A stretch of 64,000 nt of DNA from Luscinia megarhynchos (GCA_034336665.1 JAPFBE010000013.1:16471056-16535055), one strand, 5' to 3'. Shown: positions 1 through 13,100, numbered from the stretch's first letter. Made by a program: numbers and translations. The notes: a model not told the origin generated them from the letters alone.

Positions 1-114
1 CAAATTGGGAAAAGGTATAGAAAGTTTCTTGCTAACAGCTTGATATCTGTATTAGTGGTATTGCCTCCAGCCTTTGCTTTGTAACTCTTATCTCTTTGTT
101 GTAACTGATAAAAG

Positions 115-173
115 TGAAACTCAGAGAGCTACCAGTTCCAGTCAGCTTCCAGAATAACAGTGAAAAAGGTCAG
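115..173 (+). CDS. CIP2A: CIP2A exon a (tentative, first exon in window)
   Basis: AAAG acceptor ends at 114 and a strong GTGAGT donor starts at 174. The exon is 2 nt plus 19 codons ([14 protein letters not shown]...KGQ) and ends in phase 0, which fits the next exon. The acceptor has a poor pyrimidine tract and this stretch of CIP2A diverges among species, so it is less certain than the other exons. Confidence 0.55.
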
Positions 174-3100
174 GTGAGTCTTCCTTGGCTTACTTTTTGC
201 TCTGCCACTGGATGCTCCTATAGATCATCCTTTTCAGGACTGCATGTCATGGTCTCTGGGTGCATTGCTGTGTTTATATTAATTTATATTATTACAGGTA
301 CCTACACAGCACTAATGCAGCAGCTTCCAGTAATGTGACAGAGTAAAAAGTAAAAAACCTGCTTTGATTTTTCTTTTTTAGGGGAAAAAGTTGCTGATGA
401 ATTGTTGAGTGATTCTTTTCCTAGACCTTCTAATTAGTAATTCAAAATCAATATACACATTTACTTAAAATATCCGGTACTTGAGTTATGTCTGTATATT
501 GTGTGAAGCTCAAATGCTTGTAAAAACCTAATTGAGAAAACACCTTTCATAGTATCATTTTTCAGAGAGAATGAAGGGAATTTCATTCTTAGATCTTTTC
601 TTAGAGTAATTTCTATGTCCTTTAGTTATTTTAAGTTTGCAAGCAGGAAAATAAACTACGTTTCATACTTTAGGGACAGAAAAATGAGCTGAGAACTGGA
701 GCTGCACAGGTCTCCTGTTAATTTGTGAAAAGGATTGTTACGTAGTGGTTCAGGATGGTGCAGAGATGATGGCTTTTCTGTAGGTGTTCAATATATGAAC
801 ATCTGGCATAGTTTGCACTTGGTTATGCGTCAGCATCTGTGAACAGCTGCTCAGAACTGGTGTTATAGCAGCACTGCCTAAGAGAAAATATCCTGAAATC
901 ACTAAGTAGCATTCTCACTTGACTCTGGCATATACCTTAATAAACACTTAGGACTTGTTGTGCCATACATGTCACTAGTAAGTCACTGGGTTAACACAGT
1001 ACATTCTGTAGGTCCTCAGTAGTATCCTTTCCAGTATCCTAGAGAAACTTTCCTGGGCCTTTTCTCTAGATAGTATGAATGTTGAGAGGACACAGAGTAT
1101 GAACAAGGGGTTTTAACCATGTGCATTTTGTGCTGTTAATGTTAGGGCAGATTATTTTAGGTGCTCTGTGAGGGCCCTACTAATTCTCCAGCACAGGAGG
1201 CCAAGGGGAATGATTTTTTAAATGGTGATTTTACCTTTTTATAGTGCTGGACTGATGGTCTTCTGCAGATGACTACTATTAAGCCTAACCAGTTCAATTG
1301 CTCACAAACTTTTCTCAAGGGTCAGGTGGATATCTTTGAGTTGAGAGCCTCAGACATAAAAATCAGAATTCAAAAAGCCTAGTGGCAGGTGGAGTTGACA
1401 AAACTACTGAGCTCTAGGCACACATTACCTGTGTAAGTAAATAGAAATTTCCAGTATCAGTAATTGGAAAATGTTTCCACAGATGAAGGAGCCTTTGGCT
1501 GATGTGAGGATATCTGACATAATGGATGTGTACGAGCAGAAGCTGTCAGCGTTAGCAGTGAGTACAACCCCAAGTGCATGGGGACACTGCAGTTGGTACT
1601 TTCAGAAAATGTTAATGAGAAAAATTCTCCCTATATGCAGTCCAAAGAAACGAGGCTGCAGGATCTTCTGGAAGTGAAGGCAGTAGCTCTGGCTCAGGCT
1701 GAGAGGCTGATGGCTCAGTACCGGTGTCAGAGAGCCCAGGCTGAGTCTGAGGTAAGTAGAGGAGCTTCAAGGAGGGACTGAGTAATGATTGTCTGGGTAG
1801 CTTTAGCTGTGATTGCATGTGGAAACTATACTGCTTATCTCTAAACTGTGCTTGCAAGTCAGGGCAGTCTTAATTTTCACCATGAACATCCTGTTTTCCT
1901 TTGGATTGTTCTTTGGCACAGTTTTCTTTAATGTCTTTTCCCTTACAGGAAGTCAAGAAAACCAACCTACTCTGCTCATTACTGTTTGTTAACCATTAGT
2001 GTTTATTCAGCAATATTAAAAATTAATTAACCCACTTACTAGAATTCTCGATAGAATTTTCTGATATATAAAGAACTGTTTCCTGTTTGTGCCTTTTGAT
2101 TCACTGGTCAGAGATGAACCTTCAAATAAAGCTTGCTTTTGTGGAGTCTGTATTTGAGCTGCATGTTGAAAAGTGAGAATAATTTCTGTTCTTTAAAGGT
2201 TATATTAAAAGACTGTGATACAGGTTACTAAATCCACAGCTTAAATGTATCATCTTTTACTTTGTTCTCCCCTCTTCTCTCACATTGTCTATAAACGGAG
2301 CTAAAGGAATTTAGTGAGCCAATTAATTTGTAGTTAATATTAGGTGAGAGAGTTTATTCCTCTTAACATAGATGGTGACATTTTGGTGTTAGATCTATGG
2401 CCTAAAGCATGCCTAATGCAACTTTGAGAAACAGAATTCCCTTCAATATATGTGGCTTTTTTTTTTTCTTTTTTTTTTTTTTTAATTTTGGGGGTGTCTT
2501 TCCACTCAAAGGCAAGAACTCTTGCTGCAATGCTGAAGGATGCAGAACGAAAAAATGAAGAGCTTAACGATTTGCTGAAAGCTCAACAGGTGGAATCTGA
2601 AAGAGCACGGGCTGATATTGAACAGCTCTTTCAGCACAACAGGAAATTACAGGCAGTTGCTGAAGAGCATGAAGAACTAAAAAAATCCTCTCTTGATCTT
2701 CTTCAGAGGTAAGACATGTGGGATCTCTAAACAAGTATTTCATCTGAAAAGAGTTATGATATCCTTTACTGGGCTAGGCTCATTAGAAGAGCAACATTAC
2801 ATGCTGTGTCATGCTTTTAAGTGAAAAGTTTTGGGGTTTTTTTGTTCTGTATGCTTGTCAATAAGGCTAACTTAAGTCATTCAGGAACTCAAATTTATGT
2901 TACATTTAACATAGTTCAAATTTGTTAATATATGAACATTGAGCTTTCAGTGGAATGAGCACTGAATTGTAGGTGCTGAATGTCCAGTTCAGGAAATAGC
3001 ACAAGCTTTGTATAGAAAGAGAGCATTGATCTCTAAGACACAGATGCTTAGTTTCTGTTAGCGTTATACTATGCTCTCAGTGTCTCTCTTTGATCTTATG

Positions 3101-6100
3101 TGCTGTCTTGATGACATGCAGTTCTGGAGAAACAGCCAATATCAATATGTTTGCATAATGTAGGACTTCACATTGTTGCTCAAGTCTGTACCAAATTTGA
3201 CTTAAATTAGGTAAAAGTGAGGTACAAAGGAAGGAGGCACATTGTGTGTCCTGAATTATTTATAAGTGTTATTTCTTTGGGATCTTTAGCTAAAAAGAAT
3301 ATGTGAGAGGCACAAAGTACATAAAGATAGAAAATATTTGAAATTAGAATGTTCTTTGGAAGAATGAAGGCTTGAAAGAGCTTTAACTTCTCAACTCACG
3401 TGAGCTGATCTGGTCACTAGGTGTCAGCAAGGCAAAGGAACTGATAACATTGAGATCAAGTTTCTTGCTTAATAACAGGAACAAGCATTATTAGACAATT
3501 TTGAAAGCATATTGCTGCCAATAAAGGAGCCATTGAGGGAGGAAAATGTATAAAACTTTTTTCCATTACTAGATCTCTTGAATAAGTGTCTAGTGTGGTC
3601 ATTGTGGAAGTGCCTCCATTTTTGCTTGAATTGTATGCAGTCATACACTTTGTGAATATGTATTGCCTAATTCATTGGAAATAAATCAGCCTCAGTCTAG
3701 TATCTAACAGTTTTAAATTCTCCAAAATAGGAGCAAAACTTTCTAATCCTTACAATGTGTTTCTAAAACAAAAACTTACTTTGTTAAACAACCTTCATAC
3801 TTAAAATATGCTGTTTCTTAAAAACAATCAATTAACATCAGGGAATAGAATTTGCCTTTTGGTAGGAAGGTAGGAAAATGTTTGCTTCGTGCATGAAATG
3901 TGCCTCATAAGCCTGTATTAATTACACACTGCATTGTCTTCAGTATGTTCAGTTTTTAGTATCACAAGACAAGGTCATAGAAGGTCACAGACTAGCTTAA
4001 ATCATTCCTTAAAAGTTGATTGACATACACAAGCTGTTTTAGATTAGCTCTTTGTAAATTTCTAAAGGTATTTATAATTTTGTCAATTCCTAAAAGTTTT
4101 CTAAGGGAAGGAGGTCGCTTCCTGATCAATGACGATTCAGGATATTTAAGGGATCCTCTGAAGCTTGGCTGGTTTGTTTGTCTGTTTTCTTCTTCCAAGT
4201 CAAGCATTGGAACAGGCTTCCCAGGGAAGTGGCTGAGTCACCATCCCTGGGGTGTCTAAAAGATGTGTAGATGGAGCATTTAGGGACATGGTTTAGTGGT
4301 GGACTTGGCAGTGCTTGATTAATGGTTTGACTCAATGACCTAAAGCATCTTTTCCAATATAAATGAGTCTAGGATTCTAAGTATGTTCATTTAAAAAAAA
4401 AACAGACTCAAAAAATCTAACACACTAGCAGCCAGCTGTCACAAAAAAACACTCAACTGAACACCCCCCCTTCCAAAAACACCTTGATTGTTTCTTGAGT
4501 AGGATGATTGCACAGATCATGCCAAGTATTTTTATTTGGCAAACTATTAAAGCTCTCTTCAAAAGCAATTACATTTCATTTGTAGGTATGAAACAACTGA
4601 AAGACAATATAAAGATCTACAGATTACATGCAATTCACTAAATAAACAAGTGGAAGCAATGACAAAACTAAATGAATCACTCAAGCAGCAGAATGACAGG
4701 TAAGTTCTGTTCAGTCCTTTTAAAGCAAGTCAAACAGCAAAACTAAATAGCACTTTAGTCTCAGTTTTTCAACTGTGCTTTAAGTAGCATCTGAGAAGTA
4801 AAGTTAGAGGAAGCCAAAGATGCTTCAGGATTGGATGTGTTGGATGAGAATTTGTAGTACTGACTTTGGTGGTTTATTTTATTTGCTTCTTAATTGGTTG
4901 GAGGTGGTGAGGAAATATTGACAGACTTTATAACACAAATAGAAAGATGATAACAGGAAGAGAAAGATGATGACCCAATTCTAAGGTGCACTTGGGAGAG
5001 TGTGGAGGTGTCATTATGGTTGTTGTTGAATTCTTAAATGCTTTTATCACCCAGAGATTTATGTGTATTCTCTTAGTCTGCAAGTGTTCTCTTAAGGTTG
5101 TCAATTAGGGAAAAAAAACCAAAACAACCAATCCTACAAAATAAACATGTTTGAAAGTTATATTAGAAGTCATGAAGGGTGGTATTCTGCCTGTGGTATA
5201 TAAAACATCTTTTCCAACTATAAAACTGGCATTACCTATGTCTTCTTGAGGAGTAATTGTAGTTTTTCCTTTTTGATGGCTTAAAATAGAGGTCTCATAT
5301 ACCTTTCACCAATGTAACTAAGGAAATATAGGGCTCTTCCTTGATAAATTTTATTGAATGCATAACTTTTCAGGAAATGTCTTTAAAATATGCTCATAGG
5401 CAGGCCTTGTATTCAGTCGAGAAATAAAATGCTATTCTTGGTTTAACTTTCAAAGTTCACTTCATCCTTCCAGGCTCTTGCCTTGTCAGTAATCAGAGCA
5501 GTCCAAATCACTGCCTTGAGTTCTGATTCAGATGGAAAATTTTCATACTGATACATTAGTTTGCTACTGAATAAATTTGGTTACTTACATCTAATGGTGC
5601 AATATGCAGCTCAGGAGTAATTGGGGAGAGAGTCTGATGAAAACTGACCCCTGTTAATGCCAGTCTGGAGGAGCAGTTTATTTTATAGATACTGTTGAGC
5701 TGCCACAGAAATGGAGAGTGTGGAAATACACGTCTCTCACTCTTGCTAGAGGCTGCAGCTTAGAAACTGGCAGATAGGAAGGGGATAAACAAGTAAACAA
5801 AAGTGACAGCAAATGCCATCTAGGCAAGGCAAGTGGCAAGTAGAATATGCCTTAGAAATTAGGCTGGTAATGGAAAAAGTAGATTAGCTTCAGAGAGTGT
5901 AAAGTGCCCATTTTAGAGCTGTAGATGCTCTGTATTTAATGGGTGTGGAAACTGAGCATTACCTGAACTAGTGAGGGCTGAGGCAGGCCTGTACATGAGC
6001 TGTGGCACTGTCTTATGGTGTGCTTGCTTTTGAATATTGTGTGACAATCCCAGAGATGTCCAGAACGGTATTTTTTGTGTATAGATGTTTTTGCAGGGTT

Positions 6101-8477
6101 AATACCTGAAACAGGTTTTACTGACTGCTTGTCTTTTCAGGAGCATTGTAAGAACTAAAACCTCAGCATCCTTAATCACTAATGGCAGGGAATTTTTGCC
6201 TGTCTTGAATGACAATTTTAGTTCTGCACAGTATTTTGAATTATTTGTGGCTGTGGTCAAAAGCACCAGTTTCTGGACTTTGTGCTCCAGCCTTTTCAGT
6301 AGTTCCTGGCATGATCAGAGAAGGGCAGTGACTGTGTCATGGTGGCAGGAAGGAAATAAGATCTATCTCTGCTCACATCATCTGCATTCATAGATTTGGT
6401 GATTTGAAGCTCCTGACAGAAATTGGAAATAATACAAAAATCATTTTAGCTTCTTAGGACAGGGAAATGGTGGCATATCTCATTTTAATGATTAAAAATT
6501 TATTTCTCTGCACTTTTAGGACTGCTGCACAATTAAGAGAAAGTGAAGATCACAGAAATGAATTACAGCAAAAGCTACAGGAGAGAGATGGCACAATAGA
6601 AAGTAAGTCACCTACCTAAAGGTCACTGAAGCTAGAGAGCTAACTGTATTAACTAGATGCTGTGATTATGGGCTCTAGATAAGCTGCTATATCTTACTGA
6701 GCAACTTGTAAGCCTTAAAAATTGGCCACAGATACATAATTTAATTGTTGAATGAAACAAATACAAATTTTAATTTTTTAGATAGTGTGCATGAAGTTGA
6801 TTTCCCAGACTTCCCTGAATCTCTTCATAGCATGTCCCTTCAGGATCTTCTTGCAACATGTCCATTAGAGCTCTTTCCTGTAGGAGCTGGAAATTAGAAA
6901 AGCTTAATTTAACTCTCTCTGCAAATGACTGGAAACAGCAACTAAAATTTAGCAGTAGGTGGCACTACTCAGTAATTCAATTAGCAGCCATGTTAAGTCT
7001 AAAATAAAAAATAAAAAAAAAGCCCCTTGTTTCCCAGACCAGTGCAGTATCTGTTTTCTAAATTGGCATCCAATCTTTTAATGTGTTTGTTTTCTTAAGC
7101 CTTGCAACAGAATATAAATGTTCTAGAAGAAAAAATAAAAACTCAACAGAAAGAAAAAACAGATATGGAACAAACTATCAATATTCTTAGGAAGGAATTA
7201 AGTGAAACACAGCAAGCAAGGGAAGAATTGAGTGTCAAGGTAAGGAATTACTTGCCCCTCCATTCCTGAGTCTGGAGTTTTAGGTATCTGTTTAATTAAT
7301 AAAGTTGGTAAATCAGTATTTTGGTGGTTAAGTACCTAAAGATCCTAGAGTAACTGATGTAGTGGACAAGAACAAATTTTCTCAGCTTTAATTGTGTACT
7401 TCTTGAATTTTAAGTCAGGTTCAAGTTCTAATGAGCCTCTGTGAGGCATGGTGTGTGTATGTAATATTGGGAAGAGAAAAAAACCTGCCAAACCTGCTAA
7501 ATAGCAGGCATAATGTTAAATAACAGAGTGCAACAAATTCCTCTTCAGTACTTTTGACTACTGAAAATGTAGGTCAGCTTGCTTTCCCTCCCTTTCTTGC
7601 ATTGAATTAAGGTACATATGTATGCACCAAAATGTACCTGGAGTTCTTTTAATCACTGAAATTCTAACCAAAAAAATAATTTGTATCTCCAAGAAAAAGT
7701 GTCTTTTTTCAAAAGAGGGACTTTGGCTATATCAAGTTAACAGGATAATGTTAACAAAACAAACAGAAAAAACACCCAACCAAAAACAAACAAAACAAAA
7801 AAACCCCACAAACTAAATCCCCCAAGCTTCAGTACAGCCTATGTGTCCTTGACTGCAGGTAAGGCTCCCTCTAAAATCACAAGGCAGAGATTCATTTTAC
7901 TTGCAAACTGATCAGCAAATGCAAAATGTGCAGTCTGACAGACACATTTACTGTATTTCCATTTCCTGGAAGCAAAAGCTTAATCTCCTCAGGCAATATT
8001 ATCCAGCATATAGCAATTTTTTTGTTGTTGTTCTCGGTAAATATTTACTGGTGGGGTGTTTGAAATGAAATGCAGATGGTAGCACAATGATAATAAAGGG
8101 GTTGGTGCTTTCCCATGGTATCCTGCATTTTGCAGTGTGGCAGTAGCTGTAACCATTCATGTGCACTGACTGTACAGCTGAGGGAGATTCCTGAAACAAG
8201 CTTGTAATTTTTAAACTGACTTTTAGTTACTTGCTTAAATTCACCACCAGGCCATCCAGCTTTCACTGTATTGTATCTTTTTCAGTTGGTAATGGAGGAA
8301 ACTATCATATTTTGTTTGTTTCTGCAGGCATCTTCTCTTGAAGTTCAAATATCCCAATTGGAAGGATGTTTGGCAGAAAAAGAAGCACTTGTAAATCTGC
8401 AGAAGGAAGAATTGGACAAATACACCAGTATGCTTTCAGTAATTCACAAACTAAGTGGTGGCAAGCAGAAACAGTGA
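115..8477 (+). CDS. CIP2A: CIP2A (KIAA1524), 3' part: C-terminal coiled coil, 8 exons
   Basis: Exons: 115-173 (tentative), 1483-1557, 1641-1751, 2512-2708, 4586-4699, 6520-6602, 7100-7239, 8328-8477. All junctions are AG/GT and phases agree throughout, giving about 308 C-terminal residues. The product is almost wholly coiled coil, rich in Q, E, K and L with leucine heptads. It is recognised by blocks close to human CIP2A as I remember it: [58 protein letters not shown] and a C-terminal LSGGK. CIP2A binds and inhibits the B56 form of phosphatase 2A, stabilising phospho-MYC, and works with TOPBP1 in mitotic DNA-break handling; the C-terminal coil is a dimerising or partner-binding tail. The N-terminal armadillo part (roughly 600 residues) is outside the window. 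MYH15 follows in the same orientation, which supports the name. The reading ends LSGGKQKQ, shorter than the human tail. Confidence 0.93.
174..1482 (+). other. CIP2A intron (174-1482)
   Basis: AT-rich intron. I recognise no repeat, RNA gene or extra exon in it. Confidence 0.5.
1483..1557 (+). CDS. CIP2A: CIP2A exon b
   Basis: TTTCCACAG acceptor, GTGAGT donor at 1558, 25 whole codons. It holds the [13 protein letters not shown] block that begins the conserved coiled coil. The first codon is ATG by chance and is internal, not a start. Confidence 0.85.
1641..1751 (+). CDS. CIP2A: CIP2A exon c
   Basis: Acceptor TATATGCAG at 1640, donor GTAAGT at 1752, 37 codons beginning [11 protein letters not shown] and ending QAESE. 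Only an 83-bp intron (1558-1640) separates it from the previous exon. Confidence 0.92.
2457..2483 (+). repeat. poly(T) tract before a CIP2A acceptor
   Basis: A run of T broken by a single C. It lies about 30 bases before the exon that starts at 2512 and may act as an extended pyrimidine tract. Confidence 0.85.
2512..2708 (+). CDS. CIP2A: CIP2A exon d
   Basis: 197 nt, phase 0 to 2, between acceptor CTCAAAG and donor GTAAGA. It encodes [18 protein letters not shown] to SLDLLQR. The block [12 protein letters not shown] followed by LFQHNRKL is the clearest CIP2A signature in the window. Confidence 0.95.
4203..4381 (+). mobile_element. CR1-type LINE fragment, 3' end, plus strand
   Basis: Lies in the CIP2A intron 2709-4585. 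It follows the avian CR1 3'-end pattern in order: TTGGAACAGGCTTCCCAGGG, AGTCACCATCCCTGG, GGGACATGGTTTAGTGG, ending near CTAGGATTCTAAG. It is diverged and 5'-truncated, so it is an old copy. The rest of this intron shows no recognised element. Confidence 0.8.
4586..4699 (+). CDS. CIP2A: CIP2A exon e
   Basis: 114 nt, acceptor TTTGTAG, donor GTAAGT, phase 2 to 2. Encodes [19 protein letters not shown] to SLKQQNDR, matching the human DLQITC...KQ...LNESLK block. Confidence 0.94.
4700..6519 (+). other. CIP2A intron (4700-6519)
   Basis: No exon, repeat family or RNA recognised. Short ORFs, including one at 6196-6393, lack splice context and look like chance. Confidence 0.5.
6520..6602 (+). CDS. CIP2A: CIP2A exon f
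   Basis: 83 nt, acceptor CACTTTTAG, donor GTAAGT, phase 2 to 1. Coiled-coil segment [19 protein letters not shown] to DGTIE. This is a less conserved part of the family, placed mainly by phase and continuity. Confidence 0.88.
7100..7239 (+). CDS. CIP2A: CIP2A exon g
   Basis: 140 nt, acceptor TTTCTTAAG, donor GTAAGG, phase 1 to 0. Encodes [19 protein letters not shown] to REELSVK, with the family block NILRKELS. Confidence 0.93.
7756..7806 (+). repeat. A-rich low-complexity tract (CAAAA-like)
   Basis: About 50 bases of CAAAACAAAC/AAAAAACCC-type sequence in the last CIP2A intron. Possibly a decayed retroposon tail, but no body is visible upstream. Confidence 0.6.
8328..8477 (+). CDS. CIP2A: CIP2A terminal exon with stop
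   Basis: Acceptor TGTTTCTGCAG; 49 codons then TGA at 8475-8477. Begins [19 protein letters not shown] and ends [10 protein letters not shown]. The SSLEVQ, LEG and LSGGK anchors match the family C-terminus. After GGK only three residues remain, where the human protein, as I recall, carries about ten. Confidence 0.95.
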   Translation, partial: ASSLEVQISQLEGCLAEKEALVNLQKEELDKYTSMLSVIHKLSGGKQKQ

Positions 8478-10180
8478 ACCACAATTTGTAGGGCTCTGTT
8501 TCCTGTGCTTTGTATTCTATTAAGTGAGCTAAATTATAGGGGTGACTACCAGCTTTATACACAACACATGCAGTTTGGTTGCCTTTTTCCATAATGCAGT
8601 TATTGCTTAGAAAGGTCAGCAAGAAAAAAAAAAGTGTTATCAGAGCTGCTAAATTAAGGGGTTTTGTTGGAGTTTTGCAAACTCAGTTGGGAAAGAAACT
8701 GTCAGTGTAATGAGTTAAAAACTTTTAGTGCCAAAGTAAATTTGTAGACATGAGTTCTTTCCCTTTAAATCTCTTGGTCATGGGGAAGGGGTAAGTAAAT
8801 GTTAGGAGGGTTTTGTTTTTTGGGTTTTCTTCCTCCTTTTCTACCAGAAAGTGCTCAAGTAAACAAATTCTAGTAGGAAATGCCAAGCATGTTAATAAGT
8901 AAATTGATAAATATCAGTTTGACTTTGTCAGATGGTGGAATGGGAAGGAAAAACATTAAGCTGCTTACCAGAGTAAAGCAGCAATAAGGTAGGTACATGT
9001 CTGCAGAAAATGGCAAATTAATCTTTACCATTTATGAGATAGAATCCAGAGTATATAAATATTGATTTTTTTTTCTCTTTTTCCACTGGAAAAATGTACT
9101 GTTTCAATATGCTATTCTAAGCCAAGTGTAGCTGAACTCTGGGTTGCATAGCAAATAAATGCATGGACACATCAAGACATTTTGACAGCATTTCTGTCTT
9201 CTTCTGTGGCAGTGTTTTTCCAAATGGTAATGAATAGTGGCTAATAGAACTAGAAAATAAATTGATGTCTGTTTAAATTTTTGTTTAAAACATATATCTC
9301 TTTACTGTAAATAACCTGGAGATTTTTGTACTTAATCCATGCAAAGAAATACCTGTGTAAGGGGTTTGACTTTTAGGCATCTTGATATTACCAGTTCTGT
9401 AATGAACTCTGCTGTTTTCATATTCATGTTATGTGCCATATCCACTGAGCTATTGGACTTTTTTCCCTTTACCCACAGGCTCTCTCATTTAGTGCAGGGA
9501 GTAGCTGTCACCAGCACAAAAAATAGCTCTGCAATAGTCGATTTTTAATTATCTGCATCATGTCAGGTTGTCAATTGCATGTTCTACAAGCAGAGACTTT
9601 TGTGCTGTCTTAGTTCTGAGCACCCTCACATCTCAACATCAGGCACTCCAGTACTTCCTATCTGAAAGTAGCTGCCTTTTGCTCTACATAATCTGGAGAA
9701 TGTTTTCCATTTAGTATGTGGTTCTATATGGCTTTTTGTGTTATTTCATTCATGCCTAAAAATACCCTTAAATGTGTGTATATTTTTCTGTACTGTTTAT
9801 TTTCTGTGCTGTCTGTTTCACTTTTGGTGTAGTTACTGGGAGCAATGACACAATAAAGGGTTTGGAGTTGGTCTTCATCACCTGTTGTGTTGTCTTCATT
9901 TTAGCACTCCTCTTTAGTCTCGATTCTGCATCCTTTGATGTTTTTCTATTTCCCTAGTGGTTCATTTTAGGCTTTCACTGTCCCCTTCTCCATCTCTTCA
10001 CCTCTTTCACCACTAATTCCAACTGACAGTGCCTACCATTTGCTTTTCCCTGGTGAAGTCTGTCTTTCATTGAAATTAGGAAGCTTTCCTTGTGTGCTAT
10101 TTGGATCTATTATTGGAGTCTTTCCCACTTCTGGGATAAAACAGGCTGTGTGTGGAATGGTACTCTCACTTTTGAATAAA
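8478..10180 (+). other. CIP2A: CIP2A 3' UTR and candidate poly(A) signals
   Basis: Follows the stop with no further exon. AATAAA occurs at 9154-9159, 9256-9261, 9852-9857 and 10175-10180. The sequence is AU-rich with many ATTTA-like and GTTTT-rich stretches, as is common for unstable cell-cycle mRNAs. Which site ends the transcript cannot be told from sequence alone; the first pair would give a UTR of about 0.7-0.8 kb. Confidence 0.55.
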
Positions 10181-13100
10181 GTGCAATTGATTATCCTCAC
10201 CTTACATAGAAGATGGAATGGCAAGCTTTACCTGAACCAATTCCCAGCTTTCATTGTCCCTCTCACCCCACATTTATCTATAAAAAACAAGAGATTTTTA
10301 TTAGTAGTGGTAGTAGTGTGGCCAAAATATATGCTGTGGTATTTGTGCTAGCACATGCAACTTAATGTAGACAAAAAACCTTTTCCTCCCAACCTTGTGG
10401 AACTTCAGCTGGAATTTTCTTAACTTCAGGATAAGGTTAATATCCTACACAAACAGTAGAAATTTGGAGCTTTACAAACTGAAAACATGGCTTTGCTGTA
10501 GGAAGTAGAAAGTGATCCTAAATGTAAGGGCTGCTAGGGAGGCCTGTTCAAAACAGGCAATCTACTGAAGAGCTGCTGTGATCCTCAGCAGATTTTCCAG
10601 GAAGTGCTTAGTGCTCATGGTGACCAGTAGGATTTATTTAGTGATGGTGTAAACAAAACATAAAAATCTGAATAAAGAAATCTAGAAACCACGTATGCTA
10701 TGGATTCAGCAGTGCCAAAAGTGGTAGTTTATGCCAGCTCTCTTTTATGCTTACAGTTTTCCTGATTCAGAGGGACATGTCTAGAATGATCCAGCAGTGC
10801 ACTTGTCTGGAATAAGTGCAGGCCAAAAATGGGACAGACTCCACCAAAATTGTGGCACCCAGCTTTAAAGCTTTGGTTCAACATTCTTGTGAAGCTGTAA
10901 GAAGTTCTCTGCTCCTTTTTCTTAGAGTTTATTGTTAGCAACCAAAGATGAAGTATTTTTAGGCAAGTACTTATTTCTTCAAAAATGCTTTCAACCTTGC
11001 AAAGTTGGTTTATATATAAATAAACTCCTCCATCCATTCCCATCTGGTTACTTTCGAAATCTTCAGATTTGTTCACTGAAGCATGCTTCCTTTCCATCTC
11101 CCTCACCAATTCCCCTTCTGCAGAGTGATGAAATTAGGAACAGTCTGCTAGCTTTATGTCCCCAGTGACACATCCTTTTCTCTCTACCCTCAGTTCAATC
11201 TAAATTGGATCCTTTCCTAGGAGTGCAGGAAAATGAGGGGTAAATAGGCTGAGTGGTGCCACACTGGAAGCTGTATAGCTGTATGTAAATCCCTGGGAGT
11301 CCCACACCAGGGCAGGTACTTCCCCAGCTCCTGAGTGGCAGTCTGGGTTGCTCTGCTCAGCTGTATCCACAAGGACATCCATCTCAGAGCAGAACTAACA
11401 AGGAAGCATGAGCCTCGTTTTGATGCCCAGCTTCTGTTTCAATCTGCTGTGCCTGAGGTTCTCATGTTTGCAATATGTTAAACCTTTCCTAAGGAACAAC
11501 CTCGCATCCTGTCTGACATGTTGCTCTGTGACCTGAGATTGCCTGGTGATCTTGGTGAGGAGCTGCTGGTTAGCTGGAAGATTTTGTCTTGCTGTGAATG
11601 ATTGCTGTAAAGGGCAGTTACTGAGAGGAGCCAGCTGGGTCCATGTGTGTGTTTCATGCATTCATTACAGCTGAACCTCTCTGTGTTTCCTTTTATGCCT
11701 GCGTGACTTTGCCCACGTGACTTTTTAACTGAGCTTTAAGAGCCAATTTGAGTGCAGAAGGTGGAATTTGGTTTGGGTTGGGGTTTTTTTTGTGGCCATT
11801 AGCTTTTTGTCTAAAAATGGGAACTCAAGAGTTATAGGATCCCTTATGTGATGTGTTGCTACCAGTGTATAGTCTGTCTTCCTGACCCATTATTTTTGGG
11901 CTGTGTTGGGTATTGAGCAAACACTGCAGCCACTTTTGCCAACAATATATTTGGTTTGGTTATCGAGGATGCCTTTGGAAATGGAAATATGCAAACTCCT
12001 GGTGCTTAACTATTAAAACTTTTGTGATGTTTGCCCCACTGTCCCATCTTTCCAGGAGAAATGTGCATCAGTGTGTGATGCATTCCTCTACCAGCATCTT
12101 CCCTTCTGACCAGCAGGTTTGTGGAGAAATCCCTAAAAAGGGAAAGGAATGTAACAAAACTATTGGTATACAACTTTCTCCTTTAGTTAGCCTTATGTAT
12201 TTTCAATGCTGACTGGGGAGACAAAGAAACAAAAAAGACAGTGTTGGGGATAAGGCACCTGGCTGTGAGGAAAGGTCTGTGGATTCATCTCCCATGGAAT
12301 TTAAGTGTGGCAGTGCAGGCACTGGCCCAGCTTGGGAAATGGACAGCAGGGACAAAAGGGACCACAAGCTAGACAAGAAGTCTTGATGGCACTAGGAGGT
12401 GTTCAAGCTCTTTGTACCAACTGTGCATCATTGTAAAACTGAATCCAAAGCTGCTGGACAATGGCTGAGCCTCTGCATCACCTTGAGGAAAGGAGGTAGT
12501 GAAACACTTTATTTGGTGTATGGAGGCAGGAGGGAAGGAGATCCAGAGGATTTTGAAGTATATTTTGGAGTGATCTGAAGTATCTTTTCAGCCAGTACCC
12601 AATCAATCTCAGTCCTGAACACAGCACACTGTGCACATGTGTGACACAAAACTCCAGACTTTCTCCTTAGAGAAAGAAGTGACAAGCCAAGGACATGTTA
12701 CTTGGCAGTGGGCATTGTACTCTTGTTGCTTAGATGGACTTTGAAAGCACTGGTTGCTTGCAGGGCATTAAAACATCTTTTCATTCTAAAGCTGTGCATC
12801 AGAAATCATCAGTGTTTGAGAAATGGGATGGAGGTGGCTTGCACATTCCTCATTGCAACATGGCAAGCCTAGGGAGACAGCACAGTTTTGTTTTCCTGAG
12901 ACATCTCCAGCATTGCCTGTACTCTGGGATAAGGAAAGAAGAGAGTACATGGAAAGGGGAGATTGTGTCACCAGATCCTAGGACAGGAGTGAAAACCTCC
13001 CAGATTTCTTTGACTAAGCTACTGCAGCATCCTAGTTGACTGCAGTTTTCTTTGAAAGCAGCTGGCTCATGTTACAGAGACTCTAGTCCAGCCTGTGAGT

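Noticed and set aside
1612..1640. Upstream in-frame extension of CIP2A exon c
   Set aside because: The TATATGCAG acceptor at 1640 joins exon b to SKETRLQ exactly as in the family; an upstream start would insert unrelated residues.
10729..11109. 126-codon minus-strand ORF
   Set aside because: No family likeness, and no promoter or poly(A) signal in the right places.
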